Source: Epiperipatus broadwayi
Lineage: Eukaryota; Onychophora; Udeonychophora; Euonychophora; Peripatidae
Assembly: GCA_028023455.1 (NCBI GenBank)
Contig: JAQFVV010000013.1
Location: forward strand, 436,001-500,000
DNA: 64,000 bases
Reading direction: 5' to 3'
The notes beneath the pieces are model-generated. The model saw only the letters and a list, made by a program, of their open reading frames with translations, searched no databases and was not told the origin of the DNA. Shown piece after piece: positions 1 to 11,223 of this stretch (within the stretch, counting starts at the first letter, position 1; every line of letters begins with the position of its first letter). A program made the position numbers and the translations under genes.

Positions 1-66
1 TGGATTGAACTTGGAGAGACCTTCATCCTGCAGTGGATTGATAATGGTTGATGATGATGATGATGA
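1..66 (+). repeat. 3' terminal remnant of an RTE-like LINE
   Basis: This stretch matches the 3' end of the minus-strand RTE-like element at 4281-7180. Both share the series TGGATT(G/A)AACTTGGAGA, then TTTCATCCTGCAGTG or close to it, and both end in a TGA/ATGATG triplet tail. In the protein frame it resembles the C-terminus of RTE open reading frames (Trp-Ile-x-Leu-Gly). The window starts inside the copy, so its length and 5' end are unknown. Confidence 0.7.
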
Positions 67-124
67 CAGAAACATTATAATTTCATAGAGTATTATAATG
101 TAAAATATCATGCTTTTGAAAAGT

Positions 125-470
125 CTTTCAATTGCAATAATGTGTCCTATTCTTGTTATACCAATTATCTGGGTTCAATCCACAGCAAATAAATTTGATT
201 TTTTTTTTGGTTTTAATCAGGTTTATTATTTTTTCCATTTACTAAGCCCTTCTCCAACTGAGTTAACTATGCAATCTTGATTGATAAATAGGTATCAAGA
301 TATTCATAGTTAAAGAATAAAACAAAACTGAAGAAATACTCAAACCTTCACTGATCATAAATTGATAAGTCTGGTGAATAATGCATTTTCTTCAAATTTT
401 CTGAGGAGGCTATTAGAGAGGTATATACTCTGAAGTGGGCTATTTAGATCTTTTATATTTTGCTTTGTCA
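125..470 (+). repeat. SINE-B copy 1 (tRNA-headed SINE)
   Basis: A B-box-like GGGTTCAATCC near 172 follows a decayed tRNA-like head. The body then shows blocks shared with other copies in this window: an AATCAGG-T/A-rich segment, GATAAATAGGTATCAAGATA-like sequence, TAAAGAATAAAACAA, a CAAACCTTCA block, and a 3' block with GAGGAGGCTATTAGAGA and CTGAAGTGGGCTATTTA. Copies near 1.4, 2.4, 3.2, 9.3, 16.4, 31.1 and 33.7 kb carry the same blocks in the same order. Assignment rests on visual comparison between copies. Confidence 0.6.
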
Positions 471-1223
471 AGCTTTTAGTTAAAATAGTAAAAAAAAAAA
501 AGTTCTCTTGTTTTATAAAAGACTTCAGTTATCAAAAGGTTTAAATAAAGTTTGAATTTTTCTAAAAATATTTAACAATTAATAATAAAAGATGAAAAGA
601 ATTCAATGTATTATTACAACTACAATGCTATCTTCACAAACTTTCAAACAAATAATATATATATAATGCTGTGTGTGTTATGTGTGTAGAAAGTATGATA
701 TATATGCACATATGTATAATGTGTTTAGGGAAAGGTCAAAAACAATATATATATAAGTACTTATAAAGGATAAAATGCCTTTAAAAAATTATATTTTGGT
801 TAAGGAGATCTATATCTTGGCTGCCAAAAAGAATTATATTTAAAAAGCAAGGTAGAAAGGGAGAGGAAATATATTTTCTAGGATTGGCTTAAATTTTATT
901 TTATTTTATTAATTTATAAAAGATTTGTTACTGAAGAATCATACGATATTCGAATATCAAAAGTATCAAAGGCAAGTTTGATCCATGAACTTTTAGCTCT
1001 TAGAGTTTTTATCTTAGAACTACACTAAGTCATGTGAAACCTTTATATATATAAAATTATAAAAAAAATTGCAACCTTTATGCTATTAATATTTATTAAG
1101 TATTACATTTTTTAGAATAAAATTTGTTATTCAGATAGTGATAAATTTAGATCATTAAAATATATCTTAATATATGAATTTTTTCTCTAAAGTACAAACT
1201 TTTTCATGTCTGCACTCCAATAT

Positions 1224-1393
1224 GACATATATAGGGGGTTTGAACTCAGACTTCACATGACCCTCAACTATCCACACTATCTCACACCGCTATCACACCT
1301 GATCATACACAGGTGTGTCAGTGGTGTGAGATAGCGTGGATGGTTGAGGGTCGTGTGAAGGTGTGAGTTCAAACCCCCTATATATAAAATGTC
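1224..1393. mobile_element. Hairpin MITE, family M1, short copy
   Basis: A near-perfect inverted repeat with arms of about 70-75 bp. The left arm begins GACATATATAGGGGGTTTGA and the right arm is its complement, ending TATATAAAATGTC. Inner arm blocks read TATCCACACTATCTCACAC and its complement. The roughly 25-base centre is itself palindromic (ACACCTG...CAGGTGT). The same terminal blocks occur in longer elements at 12086-12552 and 30057-30530, so this is a mobile family and not a chance hairpin. It has no coding capacity, and the open frames overlapping it are accidental. Confidence 0.7.
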
Positions 1394-1439
1394 GTCTTTA
1401 ATTGAACGGCTATTTGACATATTTATAGTACATTCACAA

Positions 1440-1725
1440 ATCCATGAGCTAAGATTTGAATCGAGCCTAAAGCTTAAAGAAAAAATTTCAAGTAGTGACC
1501 AGACACGATTTGTTTTTTCAAGTAACTGGCTCATAGCCAACTTGATTTGCCATCCGAAAATTGTTCTTAAGCTAAGCTGAAGGATAAAGCAAGAATAGAA
1601 AAACATTAAAAACCCTAACAACTCAAGTTTGGAGGGTATAATGAGTAATGCCTTCTCCTTTGCTGTTAGTTTTAAAATACTATTAGAGAAGCCTCTGTCC
1701 TTGCAATGGACTATTTAAAACATGT
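1440..1725 (+). repeat. SINE-B copy 2
   Basis: It carries the SINE-B blocks TTTTTTCAAGTAACTGGC, CATAGCCAACTTGATTTGCC, a degenerate AGCTGAAGGATAAAGCAAGAATAG, GAGTAATGCCTTCTCC and ACTATTAGAGAAGCCTCTG, ending in GGACTATTTAAAAC. A decayed tRNA-like head (ATTTGAATCGAGCC) sits near 1455. No clear target-site duplication was found. Confidence 0.6.
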
Positions 1726-2389
1726 TTATAATATTCTTTTTTTTTTTCTATTCAAATTTTGGCTGTTAATCCGTGACCACTCTTAACTACTGATTTATTT
1801 GTGTTTCTATTTATTAAATTGTTTTTCAATGTTGCCTATTTATTTAAAAAAGTTTTAGGAAATGTACTTACGACCGACTTAGATATTTATATACGATTTT
1901 TAAAATTCTTTTACAGACATTGATTTATCATCAAAGATACAAGCTGTCCAGCCTTTGAGTTATTCCTCCTTTCTTATGTCACTATGAAAACATGTAGCAA
2001 TGTCAAAAACTCATACAGAAGACTTAAACAAGATTAATTGGCTTATGTAGATGTGAAATGCTTTTCAAAAAGGGAAAAAAATTAATTCATGCATTAGGAA
2101 AAAAATTACTTTATTGTTCTGAAAAAAAAAACATTTCTAATAAAACTATTTTTTTAAGAAGAATAAAATAATCTTAAAAGAAATATTTTATGAGATTAAA
2201 TCATCATTTTTTTTAAAATTAAAAATAATTAATTTTATTTCAATACTGAATATAACTTTAAATTATTTGGTCTACACTTTCAAAAAATAAGAGCATCATG
2301 GGTAAACAGCAGTGCATCTGCTTATTAATAATTTTTATTAGTCAGTCATTAGATTAGAGATTATCCAATAACGAATAATATTATCCTAC

Positions 2390-2700
2390 AAAAATATGTC
2401 TGTCTTGCTTATGATCTGATTTCGAATTCTGGGTAGCTAAAACTTAAAAAAATTCTCATCGGGTTTAATCTGATTTATGATTTTATTTTCAATGGCCAAC
2501 TCAACTAAGCATTCAATATTAGTCAGTAAGTGGATGTCTAACTATGTTTAGCTAAAGATTAAACAAATAGAAAACTGCTCGAGTCATCATTACCTATCAA
2601 TTAGAAAACCTATTGAGTAATGTCTTCTTTTTCTGTTTTCCTGTAAAGGACTGCATAGTGGGCTAGTTAAAAGTGCTTCTATTTTTTACATTGTAGTTTT
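2390..2700 (+). repeat. SINE-B copy 3
   Basis: The head-like segment TATGATCTGATTTCGAATTC is followed by GGGTTTAATCTGATTTATGA, GGCCAACTCAAC, CATTCAATATTAGTCAGTAA, GTGGATGTCTAACTA, TTTAGCTAAAGATTAAACAA, a short AATTAGAAAACCTATTGAGT block and GGACTGCATAGTGGGCTAGT. The order of blocks is the same as in the other SINE-B copies. Confidence 0.6.
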
Positions 2701-3199
2701 AAATATCATCTGACTATAGCCAGCAGTGTTTTTGGCTGTTTTCAAATTCAAAATGGCCGCCGAGCGCGTACTATATCAGCACCGACTTTTTTGTATTTGT
2801 TCCAGATTTAAAAATATCAATTCTTCAAACTAGAACATTGCTTAAAAATTAAAGATCTATATTTTGAAGTAATGCTGATCTTCTGTTTCACTTGAGATTG
2901 GTAAATCTGTTTTTTAAAAATAATTTGTGATTATAGAAATAACTATTAAAATAATGTGTATATAATTTGGCATTAGTTAAGTGTGCATACATGAGATTGG
3001 TAGATATATATTTTTAAAAAATCATGGTTAGAGAAGGATTAATTACAGAATTTGGTTTAATATGTGCTTTTATAATTAAATAATCCTGGGTAAATATTAC
3101 TAAAGAATTATTTCAAGATTAAAGTGATATATAGCAATCATAAAATTAAAATAAATAAAAGTTAAATATATTCTGTCATACACATATAACCAATGAGAA

Positions 3200-3500
3200 G
3201 TCTTATAATGTAGTGGTAACTTATCTTTCTACCATTCTTATGATCTGAGTTTAAATCTACATCAAATAAATCATGAAATTTTCAAGTTCCAGTTAGGTCC
3301 AGGAATTTTTTAAATAATTGTCCTGAGCTAGCATTTTAACCATCTCTTGCTAGATGATAATGAGTATCTAACTACTCTTATCTATAAGACAAAACAAGAA
3401 TTGAAAAGCATTTACATTGGTTTTTTACAAAAAATTGGAAAGGCTGACGAATTTTGCTTTTTTGTGCAAAGATTGTTGAGGCTTATGCGTTTTTTTTTTT
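3200..3500 (+). repeat. SINE-B copy 4
   Basis: The head AATGTAGTGGTAACTTATCT continues to TTATGATCTGAGTTTAAATC, which reads as decayed A-box and B-box sequence. The body has GCTAGATGATAATGAGTATC, TAACTACTCTTATCTATAAG, ACAAAACAAGAATTGAAAAG and AAAATTGGAAAGGCTGACGA. It gives the best view of the tRNA-like head of this family. An open frame at 3347-3541 lies inside it and is not a gene. Confidence 0.6.
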
Positions 3501-3541
3501 ACTTATATAATTTCTTACAATATATCAGTTTGTTACTCTAA

Positions 3542-4280
3542 ATATTTACAATAAAATATTAGCAAAATGTACGTGGCCTAAAGAGATTCAAATCATACAA
3601 TATAAGGTTTTTTTTAATTATGTAAAAAAATATTGATATTTTTCGTGTTTGTTCTGACTAGATATTATTAATTTTAAATAAACGAATACTATTTGTTTTA
3701 AAGGTTTTGTAGTTTACTTTCTTCGATTATACTTATCATTTTGCACAGCTGTGAATGATAACACTTTATACTGCATTATAACAGTATATTATAAAGTAAT
3801 AATAATAATCAAAAATTTATCAATAGGTGTAAATGAGTTTAACATGATTATTTTATTAGGAATTGCTGCATTATGTATTTTTGAATAAATATTACGTGGT
3901 CTTAGTTAGCCAATAATTAGTTAATATATATAAATGTATAGCTTAAATTCATTCCTTACTTAATGTAATGAAAAAGTAATTAGGAATTTTGCAATTATAA
4001 GAAGGAAGAAATTTTAATATTGTGAATTTATTAATTTAGTTCGTATGACAAATAATTAAAATTTTTAATGTAAGTGAATGTGAACAAAAATTTAGCATTT
4101 TGAAATTTAGGAGGTAAGAGCTTTTGAGATATTTTGCTTTAGGGCCCAATTTTTGTAACTAAGTCTTTGCATTCAGTTTAATAATTTTATCTGAAGATGT
4201 AAATATGAATTGATAATTACGAATACACTAAAAAATGCAAAGGTTTAGTTTGAGAAAATAATATTTTCTTTGCTGGAAAG
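3542..4280. other. No gene seen; AT-rich spacer
   Basis: Very AT-rich sequence with frequent stops in all frames. I see no RNA gene, tandem array or paired repeat. Confidence 0.6.
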
Positions 4281-4283
4281 TTA

Positions 4284-5626
4284 TCATCATTGTCATTCAC
4301 TGCAGGATGAAAGTCTCCAAGTTTAATCCATCTCCGTTCTCCAGTCTCTCTTTTCCATATCATCCCTGCACACTCTATATCTTCCATCCTTCTCACATGT
4401 GGTCTCTTTCTAGGTCTTGTACAATCCCTTGGAATCCAGTTTAAGATTTTAATTGCCCATTTATCTTCTCTTCTAGCAATATGTCCAGCCCAACTCCATT
4501 TCAGTATTTTAATTTTTTCACCGATGTCAGTAACACCTGTTCATTTTCTTACCATATGTTGCATTGTCGACTTCTTCTTGTTACTCCTAACATGCATCTC
4601 TGATACTTTTTTGAGTGGTCTGAAGTCTCTGTATTGATCTTTTATTAAGTGTCCAAGTCTCAGATCCATAAGTAAGAACTAGTAAAAGACATTTATTAAA
4701 AACCTTCCTTTTCAAATTCATAGGCATTTTTTAATATTGTTATTTCTACCCAAAACACTCCAACCAATTTTTATTCTATGCTAAATTTCATCCATTGTTT
4801 CCATCTGAGTAATAATCTGACCAAGGTATTTATAGTTGTTAACTTCTTCTAACTCATCATAATCAATCTTTATTTTCATTTTTTGAGACAATTCATTGAA
4901 CATTACTTTAGTCTTTTTATCATTTACCTTTAGTCCTACTTTCTTACCTTCATCTGATAACTCTTACATTTCCTGAAACTCTAAAGCATTATTTGCAAAA
5001 ATAACTACATCATCTGCAAAATCTAAATGACCTAAATAATTTCCATTTACTTTTACTCCTTTAGCTTTCTATTTTAATCCACAAAATATTTCTTGCAGCA
5101 CAAAAAGTTCTGGATATATGGAGTCACCTTGTCTTACTCTCTTCTCAATATTAACCTTCCTAGTATCATTATGTAATCTAATTATTACTGTTGCATTTTT
5201 ATAAATATTCTTCAGAATATGACAATAACCTGGGCCTATACCTTGATGATCCAATGCTTTAATGACTGAAGAAATGTTTGTAGAATCAAATGCCTTTTTA
5301 TAATCTACAAATCCAAAATATAATGGCACCTCATATTTATTGGTCCTTTCTATAACTTCTCTCAACAATACTTGGATATAATCTACTGTGTTAAAGCCAC
5401 TTTCAAATCCAGCTTGTTCTTTTGGTTGGTTGAAATCCAAAGATCTCTGTAGACTGGTTGTAATTATCTTGGTAAAATTTTTTGTATAAAACTGATAAAA
5501 GACTGATAGGTCTGTAATTTCTAATATCTTCTTTATCACCCTTTTATATATTAATATTAATACTGCATTATTCCAATCATTCAGGACATCTTGATCATTT
5601 AGACATTTGGTATATAACTTTGCCAA
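4284..5626 (-). pseudogene. RTE-like reverse transcriptase and C-terminal region (pseudogene)
   Basis: This is the C-terminal half of the RTE polyprotein, which would copy the element RNA at nicked chromosomal DNA. An unbroken 185-codon segment (5626-5069) shows FNQPKEQAGFESGF, the catalytic-Asp motif A FVDYKKAFDS, and RVRQGDSIYP, an RTE-type variant of motif B. Past a stop, the sequence near 4990-5025 translates to DFADDVVIFAN, the motif C aspartates. Further on come KVNDKKTKVMF, NNYKYLGQIIT and the RTE-type tail ending in RWIKLGDFHPAV near 4320. The AFDS, RQGD and FADD motifs together leave little doubt about family. Premature stops and frame changes separate the blocks, so no functional protein can be made. 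Confidence 0.85.
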
Positions 5627-6521
5627 AAAAAATTATGTTTCTTCATCTGCTCCTTTCACCATATTGATTCTAATTCCATTGTTACCTGGAGTTATTCTCT
5701 TCTTTATAAATTTAATTGCATGTCTCACATCTTTAAAATCCTGGGCAATTCAGAAGATACAATAAATGTAAGAGGTACTTGTTCTTTATTAGTATGATGG
5801 TCATTTCTCTTTTTAGTAATAGTTCCTCTTTTTTCTTATTGCAGATATAAGTTTCCTACCAATACCAAAATGTTGCTTTACACTCTTGAAACTTTTATTC
5901 TCTTCTACAGCATTTCTTGCTAGTTCTTATTTATATAATCGATTCTTTTTCACCCCCTTTTATAAAATTTGAGATATTCAATACTTTTTAATGATTCATT
6001 TTTATATTTGTTTATGTTCCTTCTTTTCTTCATAAATTCTCTAATTCAGTAGAAATTTTACTGATCAATTGCTGCTTTTTTTTACCAGCTATCTTTCTTG
6101 CAGTTTTTAAAGGTGTATCAGTTATTTTTCTATTAATTTTATTCAAATCTGAATTATGTTCAAAATTTGATAATACTTGAAATGATTTGCAAGTTCTAAT
6201 TTAAATTTATTAGAATGGTTCTGAAGACTAGGAATATCAACTGTAAATATTGTTTTTTTTAATGGCTCTCTAGTTTTGCATTAACACATATCTTACATCT
6301 TACTAATAGATAATCACTTCGTGTGTTGAATTTATTAAGAACATTACAATCTTGAAATATGTATTTTCAGCTAGTCAAAATATAATCCAATTCTGCTGTA
6401 CCTTCATTTGGATGCTTCCATGTCCATTTTCTTGATAACACTCTCTCAAAAAAAGAATTCATAATATAAAGGTTTTTTTTCTGCAATCTCCACAAGTCTA
6501 TGTTCTCTCTCATTTTTATTA

Positions 6522-7016
6522 CTATAACCAAATTTGTTTGCCAATTCTAGCTTTAAAGTCTCCTATAACAATTTTGAAATGTTTAGTCTGATCAAAAGCC
6601 TTTTGTATATCCAAATAAATATCTTTGACTACTTCATCACTATGAGAACTTGATGAGGCATAAAACTGAATTATCTGCATTTGGTATCTGCTATTAAATT
6701 GAATAATTAATCTTGTTTTCTGTCTGTTATACCATCTATCTCCACACTGTTGTTCTTTCACTTTTTATTTATAATGAACCATACTCCACTTATATTTCCA
6801 ATATTTGTGTCTTTGTAATAGAGTACATGTCCACTTTTTAAATCAAGTATTTTTTTCACTTTTTCTTATAACTTCACAGTCTAATAATGTCTTATTTAAT
6901 ATAAGACAGTTTTTTCCAATTCCTGCAACCTTCCTTCACTTGAAAGTGATCTGCAGTTGTAAGTACCTAAATAAAAAGTTGTCATCAAGTGGCAGCCTGA
7001 GTCTGCAATCAGCGAA
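6522..7016 (-). pseudogene. RTE-like AP endonuclease region (pseudogene)
   Basis: The N-terminal endonuclease of the RTE protein nicks target DNA to prime reverse transcription. On the minus strand near 6975-6925 the sequence reads LGTYNCRSLSSEGRLQELEK, the typical N-terminal motif with the conserved Asn. Around 6835-6780 it reads LDLKSGHVLYYKDTN, then a block ending in GVWFIIN. The clean 79-codon stretch at 6761-6522 contains IIQFYASSSSHSDEVV and IVIGDFKARIGK, equivalent to the YAPTSS and GDFNA motifs, with Asn changed to Lys in the latter. At least one stop and one frame change separate the blocks. It lies directly upstream of the decayed reverse transcriptase in the correct order. Confidence 0.8.
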
Positions 7017-7047
7017 TTCTTAGCACTCTCTGCCTTTGGCTACCAAC

Positions 7048-7168
7048 TACTACCTTGAATGGAGACTTTACAGCCTTCTAGGAATATGAGACATGATATT
7101 CCTTCTAGGAATATGGGACTACTACCTTGAATGGAGACTTTACAACCTTCTAGGAATATGGGACATGA
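7048..7168. repeat. Two imperfect tandem copies of about 60 bp in the RTE 5' region
   Basis: The phrase ACTACCTTGAATGGAGACTT with CCTTCTAGGAATATG and GACATGAT occurs twice. A partial third repeat of the TTCTAGGAATATGGGA block lies between them. It sits just upstream, on the minus strand, of the RTE endonuclease region and probably belongs to the element's 5' untranslated region. Confidence 0.6.
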
Positions 7169-7180
7169 TTTATTTTTGTC

Positions 7181-8980
7181 TGTCATGATTGTGTATATCT
7201 ATTAAAATTTTTTTTTCATTCACACACACATTCATTCTGCTTTATCAGAGAACTGTATAGAAAGATGATGTGTTTTTGATTTTAAACTCGGAGTTAAGCA
7301 TGAGGGTGAGCAGCCCATCCATGTTCATTTATTATATGAATAATCACACAGCTGCAATGATAAGAACTTATGAAGTGGATATTAAGAATTCGCCCTGCAC
7401 GGTTCCTTTAAAGCCTCTAGTTAACAGCAAACTCCTTTCTGCAGCTTACAAAAAATATGTAGCTATATTTACCATTTATTAACAGCTTTTAATTAGTAAT
7501 ACCCGCGAACCCCATCCCCCCTCCAATGAAAGTGAAACAAAGCAAAAGTACAAATATGCCACACTATACTGGATCAAATGCAAAAATGAGAAAGAAAGAT
7601 TATGAAAAACAAAAAATTAAAGCTAATTTGTTACATTGTTGATACAAATCAGTCACAAATATCCCTTCATATATTGCACACTGATTCTTTATTTTAATTA
7701 TATAACATCTTTTGATACTGCCTTTTAAACTCTACTGCAGCAAATTTTTCTTATTGAAAAACTTCTGTACATTTGCTTAATTGTTATTCTACATTGTATT
7801 CTATTCCCAATCATATTATCTTAGTGATGAAAGTTATCAAAATTTATATTTCTTTAGAGCATTTTTGTGAGAGTCCACAAGGTTTGCATTTTCTATAAAA
7901 ATCATGTTCAAGTTCTTTATGAAATCGTATTATTTAAAATGTCTGTTAACTTTAATTAAATTCACATGACTAATTCAATAAAGATATGCTCTTACACTTC
8001 AGTTGATTTGACTATTTTAAATTGACTCAGTTATCACCCTCAAAGCAGAAATCACCAAATATTCAATTAACATTCTCAAAGAAAAAGTCACCAAGTACTC
8101 ATTTTTAGTCACCCTGTGAAAATTCTCTGTCATTACCAATAGGAAAAATTATAAATGTATTGCTTTAAATATTATACAGTATGTTCAGACTTTTTACAAT
8201 ATATATTAATAATATTCAAAATATCACATTAACACACCTAAATTGTTGAGCAAGCAATATTAATTAATAAATACAATGATATTATGAGATGTGTTATAAA
8301 AATAATATAATGTAATAAATTTATAATATTGTCTATTGGGAATGACAGTATTTTACAGATTAAAATGAATACAAGATGACTCTGCATTGAGAATATTAAT
8401 TAAATCAATTTAAAGTACGACCATTTATCCATGTTGAATGAAATTTTATATACATATTTATTATTGCTACAATTCATTTCCTATATAACAATTTGGGTTA
8501 TTGATAGAAATGGTGACACTTTTTCTTGCTTAGCAGTATAGACTTGATGTTGCTTAGGATATATAAGAAGTATTCTAAACAGATATCTTTTTTTTTATTT
8601 AACTAATAATTTTAATAATTGGGTCAATTTTATTGTGAGTGCAAGTATCATATTGTTATATTATTTTAATTATGCTTTTATTCACTAAAAACAAGTATTA
8701 CAACAATAATTATAAGTTTATGTTCATCTTGAGTGTGAGTCTCTGGATCTCAAAGTTCTTGAATTGATTTCAGTTCTGAAGCTCTTACTTTTAAATTTTT
8801 TATGAATTCTTGAACAATAAAGTTATTCAGTAATTCATATTACATTGTTGACCGAATATGAAAATATAACAGAACTGACAAATAATTGATTACTTTTAGG
8901 TTATGGCTAATAATTAAGAGATGGTTTTGACTGCTAGAATATACCAAATTTAAGATGGTATTAATTACTATCATATCAAG
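7181..8980. other. No gene seen; AT-rich spacer
   Basis: A 70-codon open frame at 7270-7482 lies in slightly less AT-rich sequence, but it has no recognisable motif and no splice-site support. A short C-rich patch, CCCATCCCCCCTCC, is at about 7512. The rest is AT-rich with dense stops. Confidence 0.5.
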
Positions 8981-9056
8981 TTTATGATAGGTTTTATTAT
9001 TTTCATTAATAAACCATATTTATGATAGGTTTTATTATTTTCATTAATAAACCATA
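8981..9056. repeat. Perfect 38-bp tandem duplication
   Basis: A unit beginning TTTATGATAGGTTTTATTAT and ending AATAAACCATA occurs twice head to tail, at 8981-9018 and 9019-9056, without visible differences. That implies a recent duplication. Confidence 0.85.
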
Positions 9057-9254
9057 GGGAGGCAACATAAGGGAATGTGAAATAATTAACTTATGTCATG
9101 TGATAATTGTTTGCATTATTTTTTTATAATTAAAAGGCAGACTATAGAAAATTGTAAAAGTTGCTGATTGGATGTTATTGGTCCAAATAATTTATCAAAA
9201 TGTGTGTGTTTTCTTGACTATATGTAAGGAGATTACCCTTTTACTCTAACAGTA

Positions 9255-9400
9255 GCAATAATACTGGCTGATATTCAAATATTTCTAGCTAAAGAATAGA
9301 ACAAGAATGAAAAAATACTAAAATCTTCGTCTGGAAGAAAGTCTGAAGAATTCTATTCTCTTCTTTATTATTTCTCTATGAGAAGTTATTGGTGAAGTTT
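9255..9400 (+). repeat. SINE-B partial copy
   Basis: It contains GATATTCAAATATTTCTAGC, TAAAGAATAGAACAAGAATG, AAAAAATACTAAAATCTTCG and a decayed 3' block. The head is missing. Confidence 0.5.
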
Positions 9401-9586
9401 TTGTCTGTGCTGGTGTACTTAAAGACTAACATTTTTAACTATATAATCTTTTGTTAATTTTTGCATATATGTATTGTATTTATCTAATGAGTTTGTTTTG
9501 CTAAAATATTTTAGAGTATTTTTATTACTACTTTTATTAAATTAATTACAATTGTTCTTTCATTTATACCCAAAATTCATCATTTA

Positions 9587-9698
9587 TGTCATGCATTGGT
9601 GGTCGAGAGGTCAGCGCGACTGCCTTGCACTTGCAGGCAGTTGCCCAGGTTGCGGGTTCGCGTCCCGGCCGATGCTATGACACTTAAAAAAAAAAAAA
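9587..9698 (+). mobile_element. SINE-A copy: very short tRNA-derived SINE
   Basis: A tRNA-like unit with a 7-bp acceptor stem (GCATTGG at 9593 pairing with CCGATGC near 9669), an A-box-like TGGTCGAGAGG and a B-box-like GGGTTCGCGTCCC is followed only by TATGACACTT and an A-run. It is flanked by a perfect 10-bp target duplication, TCATCATTTA, at 9577-9586 and 9699-9708. This copy has a small insertion in the anticodon-arm region (TTGCACTTGCAGG). The internal boxes would recruit RNA polymerase III. Movement would need reverse transcriptase from a LINE. Confidence 0.9.
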
Positions 9699-10359
9699 TC
9701 ATCATTTATTATTTTAATAGTCTATGGGATAAAAAATATTAAAGAAAACAAATTAGAAATTAGTAAATTTGAATTCATGAATTTAACATGTATGCTCATC
9801 TGAATGAGGGACACTATGAATTATTTCTCATCTCTCCTCACCATGAATCACAGCTCAATCATACCGTTTTCTCTCTTTATATATATATAGTTTTTCAATA
9901 ACTATTATTTTATGTTTTGTTAAATATTTATGATGATAACTAAATGTAAATTGAATTATATTATACTTTGTCCATGATTTTAGATATCCATGAATAAGCT
10001 TAAAAAATATTAATGGATACAAAGAATATGGGACTTCTGTAATTGATCCTTGACACAATAGATTAATGGAGTAATAAATTAATTGTCTAATCTACTCCAA
10101 TGCTATTATATATTGTAAGATTGGGTAATCAATGCCTTTTCTTTTCTAAATGATTGTGCTTATCAAGTTCTTATTTAGTGTTCTATTTACATTCTGGGAT
10201 AATAGGTGTAGTATTGGTGTAGAATAATTTTTTCCTCAAAAACGTTATGTAGGTTGGGTCATTGATGTTTTTTTAGTAGTAATACATTAATTAATACACT
10301 AGAAAAAATATTATCTAATGATTTATTTATTTTTTAAAAAAGGCATATAGTTTTATTGC

Positions 10360-10463
10360 TCTAGAGTTCATAATAAATTCGAGCGTCAGAATTGATCTTG
10401 GAACCTCCCGATCTCAAGTCGGTCGTTCTACAGCTGTGCCAAACTACGCAGAGCAAAATGCTA
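10360..10463 (-). mobile_element. SINE-C: tRNA-derived SINE with target duplication
   Basis: On the minus strand a tRNA-like unit (GCGTAGTTTGGCACAGCTGT, then CCGACTTGAGATCGG as anticodon stem-loop, then GGAGGTTCCAAGATCAATTC as decayed T arm) is followed by a short tail with TAATTTATTATGAAC-like sequence. Flanks carry a 13-bp duplication, ATAG(T/C)TTTATTGC, at 10347-10359 and 10464-10476. It differs from SINE-A in head sequence and in lacking a clear A-run. I call it a SINE and not a tRNA gene because the T arm is broken and the copy is flanked by the duplication. Confidence 0.75.
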
Positions 10464-10837
10464 ATAGCTTTATTGCATATTTATAATATGGTTAGACTTA
10501 AAAAATTTGTAAAATAGTTATTATATATATAATTTAGAGTAGTAAATATTTTTGCTTTTAAAAAAGCATGATGAAAGGAAAAGCAATAGCTACATTAAAA
10601 ACTACTATTCAAAAATATCTAAAAAGAAAACGGAAATTAGTGTATCTTTTGTAAATTTAGAAAAATCATTAAAGGATGGTGGGTTAAATTAATGAACGAT
10701 GTAGAGAAAAAAAGAATTAGCAGAAATAAAGAAAATTAAGAATAAAATTTGATACAACAGTCTGCACTTTTTTTACTCGTAGTATTTAAAATCTTGATTA
10801 TTTATTGCAATTTCCTTAATGTCTTTCTGCTCCGTAT

Positions 10838-10955
10838 ATAGGGTTTAATGCAGTGTTAGAATGGTAACTTCTGAAACTCGAGGTCCATGGATCGCAGTTC
10901 AGCTCTGCCACTTTCCGTACTCAAATTTCTAATAAATTCGCTAGCAATAAACCAT
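10838..10955 (+). repeat. Decayed tRNA-like SINE fragment
   Basis: GCAGTGTTAGAATGGTAACT, CTCGAGGTCCATGGATCGCA and CAGTTCAGCTCTGCCA look like a worn tRNA head. The following AATTTCTAATAAATTCGCTA resembles the tail of SINE-C. No target duplication was found. Confidence 0.4.
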
Positions 10956-11122
10956 TCATTAATTTTTTTGATGACTTTTTAATTTGATTATCAAAAAACA
11001 AAATACACCCAATTTTTTGAAATATATATATTATGATATATGCTGAAATTAGATTATTAGGGGATGTGTAGCAGACCATTAATAGAATGATAAGTAATGC
11101 TCCATCAAAATTACATTTTTTT

Positions 11123-11223
11123 TCTTTTCATTTGTCATAGCATCGGCCGGGAAGCGAACCCGCTAACCCGGGACAACTGTTTGTAAGGAGGCGGTGCTGA
11201 CCTCTCGACCACCAACGCTTGAC
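11123..11223 (-). mobile_element. SINE-A copy, minus strand
   Basis: The complement of the SINE-A consensus: TGTCATAGCATCGGCCGGGA, GCGAACCCGC (B box complement), CTGACCTCTCGACCACCAAC (A box complement) and CGCTTGAC. Its A-rich tail appears as the TTTCTTTTCATT run on the left. A 14-bp duplication, AATTACATTTTTTT, flanks it at about 11109-11122 and 11224-11237. Confidence 0.9.

Larger units (their letters stand above)
4281..7180 (-). mobile_element. RTE-like non-LTR retrotransposon, decayed, nearly full length
   Basis: Read on the minus strand, this element has a 5' region with a duplicated segment (7048-7168), an AP-type endonuclease region (about 7016-6520), a reverse transcriptase (about 5626-4990), a conserved RTE-type C-terminal region with a Trp-rich WSWAGHIARRED-like motif (about 4500-4400), and a 3' end with TGA-type triplets. 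The total of about 2.9 kb fits the usual RTE size of about 3.2 kb. Multiple stops and frameshifts show it is dead. The neighbouring 1-66 segment is the 3' end of a related copy. No target-site duplication was identified, which is common for old RTE copies. Confidence 0.85.

Noticed and set aside
1277-1621. 114-codon minus-strand frame
   Set aside because: It runs across a hairpin MITE and a SINE-B copy, so it is a chance frame in repeats.
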